A DNA stretch of 64,000 nt from Dendrobium chrysotoxum (taxonomy: Eukaryota; Streptophyta; Magnoliopsida; Asparagales; Orchidaceae), in contig CM034310.1 of NCBI GenBank assembly GCA_019925795.1, forward strand, positions 13,474,764 to 13,538,763. Direction: 5' to 3'. Positions 58,263-64,000 of the stretch are shown here, in pieces. The translations under genes were made by a program, and so were the position numbers. The notes beneath the pieces were generated by a model. The model saw nothing but the letters and a program-made list of their open reading frames with translations. It was not told the DNA's origin and did no database searches. The stretch's first letter is position 1. The number at the start of each line of letters is the position of its first letter.

Positions 58263-60941
58263 TCATTTGTTTGCAACCAAGATTTTTCTTACTAATTGCA
58301 CGAGAGTCTTATTGAATGCCTCCGCTAAGCCATTGGCCTTAGGATAGTAAATTGAAGAGTATCGCCAATTAATGTTATGGTGGCGGGCAAATCTGGCAAT
58401 TTTGGTGCTTCTAAACGACGGGCCGTTATCTGAAATGATACGGCGCGGGACACCAAAATGGTAGATAATATGATTACGAAAGAAACGCATCGCATCTTCT
58501 GATTTGACTTCCTTAAGTGGCACAGCCTCTGCCCACTTAGAGAAGTAATCAGTGGCAGCTAAAATGAACCTATGACCCTTAGAGGAAGGTGGGTCGATAG
58601 GACCCACTACATCCGTGCCCCAGCCCTCAAATGGCCAAGATGATACGGTAGGGTGCAGCGGATTAGGGGGTTGGTGAATTACGGTGCCATGAATTTGGCA
58701 CTGGTGGCACTTTCTAGCGTGCTCCATACAATCACGGATCATAGTCGGCCAATAGTAACCGAGGCATTTAATTCTGCCTTTCATTTTTGGTCCGAACTGA
58801 TGAGCACCGCAAAGACCTTCGTGTATCTCACCCATGACCTTGTGAGCCTCTTCGTTGTTGAGGCAACGCAACCACATTTGGTCGAAAGAGTGTCGATACA
58901 AGGTGTCGTTCACATAAGTGAATGATAGGGCTCTCTTTTTGATCTGGGCAGCAAGAGATCTATCATCTGGAAGCCTGCCATGCTTCAAATACTCTATAAA
59001 GGATATTCTCCAGTCTGGTTCTTCCTCAACTGAGAACAATGTGAGGGTCTGATCGGGAGAAGACAGGTCTGCGGGGCATAGGGCTTGACGACACTGGACA
59101 ACGATAGACAGTGGGTTGCCAGTTGGGTCAGCCAGTTCCTTTGCTAACTTAGCTAGTGCATCTGCCTTGCCATTGGCCGATCTAGGGATTTTAGCTAAGG
59201 TCACTTCAGGAATCAAACACAAGAGCTCCATTACTTTGTTGTGATAGGGCAAGAGCTCCGGCTTAAGTACTTTGTAGACTCCCGCTACTTGATTTATAAT
59301 CAGTTGTGAGTCTCCAAAGATTTTCACCCGCATGACATTCATCTGAATGGCCAACTCTAGTCCTAAAATCAGAGCTTCGTACTCAACCTCATTATTAGTA
59401 CGAGGTTCTGAAAGACTGTAGGAATATCTCAGAGTGTGACCTTCAGGGGATACGAAAATGAGGCCCAGACCTACCCTAACTATAGGAGTTTTGTTCGGGC
59501 TCAAGGCTCTAACGGATGACGCACCATCAAAGTAAAACTCCCAAGTAGGGGACTCCTGCTCATCCACACTCGTGATCAGCTCGTCAGGCAGCTCATCACT
59601 GAGTGGGGAGTCTACAGGGATCGGGTGAGCAGCAAGAAAATCAGCTAGAGCCTGTCCTTTGACGGCCCGCTGAGGGACAAAAGTGATGTCAAACTGCAGT
59701 AAGATCATAGACCATCGTGCCAGACGACCTGAGAGGGTCGGATGGGTCATCAGATACTGCAAGGGGTTGACTCGAGAGATTAGGTTGACCTTGTGTGAAA
59801 GCATATAATGCCTGAGCTTCTGTACCGCAAAGATCAAAGCTAGACATTGCTTTTCCATCGCGGGGTACTTCAGATCTGCGGGTATCAACCGTCTACTGAG
59901 GTAGTACAAGGCATTCTCCTTACCTTCCTCATTCTCCTGAGCCAATAATGCACCCAAGGACTCATCCAGGGCCTTAGTGTAGAGAATTAACGGCCACCCT
60001 AGGATGGGTGCAGCTAAAATAGGGGGGTTTATCAGGTAGTGCTTTATACTCTCAAAGGCCTCCTGACAACGATCATCCCAGTGAAAGCGGGCGTCTTTCT
60101 TTGCTAGGGCAGCAAAGGGGTGACACCTACCAGACAAATTAGAGATAAATCTCCATAGGAAGGCTAGCTTTCCTTGAAAAGATCTCAGCTGGGTAAGGCT
60201 TTTAGGGGGCTTTAGATCTGCTATGGCTTTGATCATGGAAGGATCAATCTCAATGCCACGGTAGCGAACTATAAACCCTAGGAACTTTCCTGCACTAACT
60301 CCAAATGCGCATTTTAGAGGATTCATTTTCAAATCATATTTGCGTAGGAGTTCAAAAATGATTCGTAGATCTCGAAGGTGATCTCCACGGACCATGCTTT
60401 TGACTACCAGAATATCCACATAGCATTCAACTTGCTCGTGTATCATCTCGTCGAAGATAACAGTCATAGGACGTTGATAGGTGGCCCCGGCATTCTTGAG
60501 ACCAAAGGGCATCACCTTGTAGCAGAACACACCTATAGGTGTGCGAAACGCAGTAAACTTCGCCTCCTCGGGGTCCATCTTTATCTGATTGTAACCAGAT
60601 GAACCATCCATGAAGGAGAAAATGCTATGGGATGATACTATATCCACCATAAGCTCGGGGATAGGAAGAGGAAAATCGTCCTTAGGACATGCCTTATTTA
60701 AATCACGGAAGTCGATGCAGATACGAATCTGCCCGTTCTTTTTCCGGACTGGAACAATGTTGGCAAGCCAAGTAGGGTACTTCTCTTCACGAATGAAATC
60801 GGCCTCTATAAGCTTCTTAGTTTCAGCGATCACCTGTTGTTCTATTTCTAACCTCATCCTACGAGGTGCTTGTTTAACAGGGACTGCATCAGACTTAATG
60901 GCTAGTTTATGGACTGCTACATCTGGATTTAGACCAGGCAT
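58263..60941 (-). CDS. pol: Gypsy-4 pol: reverse transcriptase, RNase H, archaeal-type RNase H, integrase
   Basis: 892 uninterrupted codons of the polyprotein. Reverse transcriptase, residues 30-245: VPVRKKNGQIRICIDFRDLN, FMDGSSGYNQI (D112), MPFGLKNAGATYQR, then YVDI at 174-177 where the family has two aspartates. First RNase H, about 315-400 (YTKALDESLGALLAQ), looks degenerate. Second RNase H, about 466-602, has its four acidic residues: FDGASS D472, NEVEYEAL E520, GDSQ D544, ADAL D594. Integrase, about 700-892: zinc ligands H707, H714, C745, C748; catalytic D777, D838 and E874 with 35 residues between the last two. It ends at TGA 58263-58265. This ORF is part of one frame running from at least 64000 to 57762, so the ATG here is not a true start. 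Confidence 0.95.
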   Translation of the reverse strand: MPGLNPDVAVHKLAIKSDAVPVKQAPRRMRLEIEQQVIAETKKLIEADFIREEKYPTWLANIVPVRKKNGQIRICIDFRDLNKACPKDDFPLPIPELMVDIVSSHSIFSFMDGSSGYNQIKMDPEEAKFTAFRTPIGVFCYKVMPFGLKNAGATYQRPMTVIFDEMIHEQVECYVDILVVKSMVRGDHLRDLRIIFELLRKYDLKMNPLKCAFGVSAGKFLGFIVRYRGIEIDPSMIKAIADLKPPKSLTQLRSFQGKLAFLWRFISNLSGRCHPFAALAKKDARFHWDDRCQEAFESIKHYLINPPILAAPILGWPLILYTKALDESLGALLAQENEEGKENALYYLSRRLIPADLKYPAMEKQCLALIFAVQKLRHYMLSHKVNLISRVNPLQYLMTHPTLSGRLARWSMILLQFDITFVPQRAVKGQALADFLAAHPIPVDSPLSDELPDELITSVDEQESPTWEFYFDGASSVRALSPNKTPIVRVGLGLIFVSPEGHTLRYSYSLSEPRTNNEVEYEALILGLELAIQMNVMRVKIFGDSQLIINQVAGVYKVLKPELLPYHNKVMELLCLIPEVTLAKIPRSANGKADALAKLAKELADPTGNPLSIVVQCRQALCPADLSSPDQTLTLFSVEEEPDWRISFIEYLKHGRLPDDRSLAAQIKKRALSFTYVNDTLYRHSFDQMWLRCLNNEEAHKVMGEIHEGLCGAHQFGPKMKGRIKCLGYYWPTMIRDCMEHARKCHQCQIHGTVIHQPPNPLHPTVSSWPFEGWGTDVVGPIDPPSSKGHRFILAATDYFSKWAEAVPLKEVKSEDAMRFFRNHIIYHFGVPRRIISDNGPSFRSTKIARFARHHNINWRYSSIYYPKANGLAEAFNKTLVQLVRKILVANK

Positions 60942-60998
60942 CTCGGTGTAGTTCCAGGCAAAGCAATCCTTAAACTCTGAGAGTAGCTCGATATATTC

Positions 60999-61820
60999 TT
61001 AAGACTCTGAGTCAGATAACAAGACACTATGAAAAATAGGTCTAGGATCTGATTCAGTGCCTAAGTTTACCTCACACAATTCGTCCATGGCAGAAGTGAT
61101 GTAATCTTCAAACTCTTGAGGAGCATCGAGTACTCTATCCTCATCATCACCCGGGTCTTCTTTATCGGTAAGAGAAACAACCGGGTATGAGTGGGAAACC
61201 TCTCGAATGTTAGCATGGCTAGGTGAGCTTTGCTCGACATAACCTAAACCTTGCTTAGTCTGAGGCATATCGGTCCGCCAAACACGAGCCTGTCGTAGAG
61301 CTTGTTCATCTGACCAAGTCGAGATAACTGCACCCCGCTCTACACAGTCTTCCACGAAAGGGGAAAAATAACGAGGAGCAATTGTGACTTTGTTATCCAT
61401 AGCGGTCTCCATTGAACCCTGACTCTCAGGACCCAGTGGGGCACCTACACTATGGGATAACGAGGCACACTTGCTAGCTCGAGGTGGCACAAAGGTTTCG
61501 TACAGAGGAGGCGGAGGGCGACCTCTAACTTGTAGTGCACGACCATCACTAGTGGAGGGGGTAACCAAAGATCTTTGGTGAGACTCCTCAACTCTTATTC
61601 CACGTATCTGATGGGAAAGGGATTGTTGACTAGTGGTCTGACGTCGGGGGTCTACTTCCTCGTCTGAACCACTGTCAATACCTAAACCACCCTCGGGTAT
61701 CAGGTACCTACAAAAGGTAGGTAGTGAACTATAATCAGTGAAGTCCGAGGCTGGTGAGAGAGCTGGGTGATGAGGAGTAATAATCATCTCATCGTCAGAG
61801 GAGTCGGACTCGACAGTCAA
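60999..61820 (-). pseudogene. Gypsy-4 polyprotein linker between protease and reverse transcriptase
   Basis: 273 codons in frame with the neighbours, bounded by TAA at 61854 and TAA at 60999. It is acidic and low-complexity (SDSSDDE, GSDEEVDP, PGDDEDRVLD) with a proline-rich RPPPPLYETFVPPR stretch and no catalytic motif. The segment IPEGGLGIDSGSDEE near its start resembles IPEGGCYMDSEDES in the protease segment, so a short internal duplication is likely. Probably disordered; the function of such linkers is not established. Confidence 0.7.
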
Positions 61821-61853
61821 AGGAGAATCATAAAGATATGAGGGAGGAGGAAT

Positions 61854-63347
61854 TTAAGTGTCGTAGTTTCGAGGCGGGCGAGTCGATCCTCTACCTCTAC
61901 CTCGCTCTCCCTTACCTCTACTAGGGGGAACATCGTGCCCAACTGCAAATTGGAAAGGAGATCTAATAGGATCTGCAGTTGAGGTATCTGCCTCAATACT
62001 AACCTGTGACGGACCTCGCACAGGTAGCTGGACAGGACCCTGTACAGTACTGGCAGGTGTCACTGGTGACTGGGCAGAAGGAGGTTTACTCTTCTTACGA
62101 GGTATATAATGCTCAGCATCATCGTAAATAGAGACCTCATGCACGGAAAAGGGTTGGGTATCCCCGGGAATGGAGTACTCGACTTTATTCCTCATATACT
62201 TCATACATTGGTGCAGGGTAGAGGGCACCATTCCATACTCATGAATCCAGGGCCTCCCTAAGAGAGCCCTGTATGAAGTATCAGCCTCGATCACATGAAA
62301 CTTCGCCTCAGTAAGGAAATTTCCAAACTTCAGGGGTAGGGTGATAGACCCTAGGGCACGCTGTCCTTGGTCATTGAAGCCTTTCAACATAATCTTATCG
62401 GAGGTTAACTTCAAATGACCCAGGGAGAGGCTCTTCAAAGTTTTATAACTCAGGATGTTTATTGAAGCTCCTTGGTCAATGAGGACCCTGTTCAACTCAT
62501 AACCATTGACTTCAGCGGTGACATACAAAGGACGATTATGATCAGAGGTACCCAAGAGGAGATCACGATGTGAAAAGGTAATGCATGGCATCTCTCTCAA
62601 AAGGCATGCATCTCCAACAGATTCAGAAGCAAAGAAGGCTTGATAGGACTCTGGTTCGAGTAGTGCTTTTACCAGGGTCTCTCTCAAGTCAGAAGACATC
62701 ATCAAAGCATCATAGACACTGAGAAGGGCAGGAATTTTCCTTAAATGGGCCAACACATTGTAATCAACCTCCAGCTGAGGGCCTTTCCCTTTCTCCTTAG
62801 ACTGCTCTTGGGAGGAAGGGATAGGATCGTCCTGCTGGGTAACAATGTTCTTATCTTTTTCTTTTGTATTCTTAGCCATTCTAGGTGGAAGAACCTTCCC
62901 TGAACGTAAGTGAACTTCCTGTATCGAGTCATCTTTGACAGGAGATTCACTTGGTTCAACGGTGATGGCATGTGTTGGCTCCAAGGAAAGTGACTGGAGT
63001 GGGTTCTCGGATTCATCTTCTGAATCCATGTAACAACCACCCTCCGGAATCATAAAGACTGGTTCCTCATCACACTCAGACTCTTCATCACATATAGAAT
63101 CATCACAAGAAACATGTAAAATATTAAAAGAGCGAGTGCTAGAAGAAGTAAAAGCAGGAATAGAACACCAGAAGTAGCCAGAATCACCTTCTTCTATTAT
63201 TTCATTATCTGTTGAAGGGAGAACGAAATCCTTCAGCGTAAGTGCTGGAAGGCGTCCCGTCTTCCCCTCAGAAGTTACAACAAACTTTTCCTTTTCATAC
63301 ATCTTTTTATTACATAAAATAGGAAAAGAAATGTGCTCAGTAGGCAC
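61854..63347 (-). pseudogene. Gypsy-4 protease segment
   Basis: 497 codons in frame. The retroviral-type aspartic protease occupies about residues 270-390: LYVTAEVNGYELNRVLIDQG, with D291-Q-G as the active site, then SINILSYKTL, LGSITLPLKFGNF and YRALLGRPWIHEYGMVPSTL. Variants of the third active-site position are common in plant Tat-type elements, so DQG need not mean loss of function. The N-terminal half is acidic and serine-rich with IPEGGCYMDSEDES at 100-113, and VDYNVLAHLRKIPALLSVYD at 194-213 is a helix typical of gypsy gag-protease junctions. The C terminus is RG/PPR-rich. Confidence 0.88.
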
Positions 63348-64000
63348 TACAACAGAAGAAGAAAAAGGAAACGATGCTGGCGAAGAAACTGGGCTGGCAA
63401 CTGTCGATTTGGCCTAGGTAGGCCTCCTCTCAACTGCCTCTGAACTCTGAACTGTCTGTAGGATCATCTGCCTCATCTTCCGAGAGAGTGCTAGCTGCCA
63501 CTCCCCCTCAGAACCTCTGGGTGATCTGCTACGACTGCTCTGTCTGCCACTCTGGCTGTCACTACAACTACTGGAGCCCGAGATCATCTGAACTGTCTGA
63601 GGTGTCTTGCCCTTGGGCTGAACCAGGTCGCTGTCCTATAGGTGGATCTGCCCACTAGCCATGAGCTTCTCAACTCTGTCCTTGAACACATAGCAGTCTT
63701 CTATAACATGCCCGATATGTCTGTGAAATGGACAATAGAGTGGGTGTTCTGTCTGTCCCTCCTCTTCCACTCTATTGTTGTTCGGGAATGTTAAGATGTT
63801 TCTCTTAGTAAGAAACTTGAAGATCTTCATCACACTTTCCCTTTTAAAGGGATATTCCTTACTAAGCTTCTCCCGTAGGTACTGCTGACTCTCCGGGGTC
63901 CTACGGGAGGGTCTAGACTGCACTGCTGACTGGCCCGGTGTGTGAGACTGCTGAGGTGGTGTTGAACTGGCCAAGGGCTTTTTGCCCTTATTTGATGGTC
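63348..64000 (-). pseudogene. gag: Gypsy-4 gag C-terminal part (continues beyond window)
   Basis: In frame with the rest of the polyprotein. It includes YPFKRESVMKIFKFLTKRNI and a zinc-knuckle-like C-x2-H-x4-H-x4-C (CPFHRHIGHVIEDC at 63693-63734), followed by YVFKDRVEKLM, the pattern seen at the end of gag in plant gypsy elements. TAG codons at 63636-63638 and 63414-63416 interrupt the serine/arginine-rich linker to the protease. The frame is open to the right edge, so the capsid part and start lie outside. Confidence 0.88.

Larger units (their letters stand above)
45719..64000 (-). mobile_element. Gypsy-4, Tat-type Ty3/gypsy LTR retrotransposon (right part outside window)
   Basis: At least 18.3 kb on the minus strand. 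From right to left it shows gag, protease, reverse transcriptase, RNase H, a second RNase H, integrase, a 4.9-kb 3' region full of tandem repeats, and a probable 3' LTR whose outer end TGGACCTCCG (minus-strand end GGTCCA) abuts the satellite at 45718. The RT-RNaseH-integrase order defines Ty3/gypsy. The additional archaeal-type RNase H between RNase H and integrase, and the long variable repeat-rich 3' region, are known of the Tat/Ogre group. The 5' LTR and primer site lie beyond the window, so the target duplication cannot be checked. Confidence 0.9.

Noticed and set aside
58653..60951. + strand ORFs within Gypsy-4 pol (58653-58925, 60378-60602, 60610-60951)
   Set aside because: Antisense to the 892-codon pol segment, with no domain of their own.

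Overview
This window is repeat-dominated nuclear DNA of a large-genome flowering plant. No ordinary host gene, tRNA or rRNA gene could be supported. The plant assignment rests on three Sirevirus-like Ty1/copia elements with initiator-Met tRNA primer sites, a Ty3/gypsy element of Tat type (two RNase H domains), and AT-rich transposon-packed satellite DNA. The species cannot be named from the sequence.

Layout: a 51-bp satellite fills 1-4562, 16012-16043, 20916-30611 and 42877-45718, roughly 335 monomers in all. Four LTR retrotransposons have been inserted into it. Copia-1 lies at 4563-16011 (gag, pol and a third 3' ORF; flanks TCGTA/TCATA). Copia-2 lies at 16044-20915 (LTRs plus gag only; flanks TCACA/TCATA), just 32 bp from Copia-1. 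Copia-3 lies at 30612-42876 (gag, pol, third ORF; perfect flank GAATA). Gypsy-4 starts at 45719, is on the minus strand and leaves the window on the right. Its probable 3' LTR is 45719 to about 52844, its 3' untranslated region 52845-57761, and its gag-pol 57762 to beyond 64000. All coding regions carry premature stops or frameshifts, so these are old copies.

The three copia elements share a plan. Each has long LTRs with a cluster of short inverted repeats in U3 (a different motif in each family) and a 39-41-bp repeat series in U5. Each has a primer site two bases after the LTR and several polypurine tracts before the 3' LTR. Copia-1 and Copia-3 also have a long gag with a coiled coil and a second zinc finger, pol in a different frame after a conserved TGATAATTTTRTAG boundary, and a conserved extra ORF after pol.

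The observations most worth checking are these. (1) The family-specific U3 palindrome cluster recurs, with a TATA-like box, just upstream of the extra 3' ORF in both Copia-1 and Copia-3, which suggests a second internal promoter. (2) A non-coding module with alternating small hairpins is shared in the same sense orientation by the copia elements and by the unrelated gypsy element. (3) A three-copy ~290-bp repeat in the gypsy 3' region contains inverted repeats whose arms have changed in compensation. (4) A near-perfect ~20-bp hairpin lies in the GC-rich part of the gypsy LTR. (5) Copia-2 is a two-LTR element that kept only gag.
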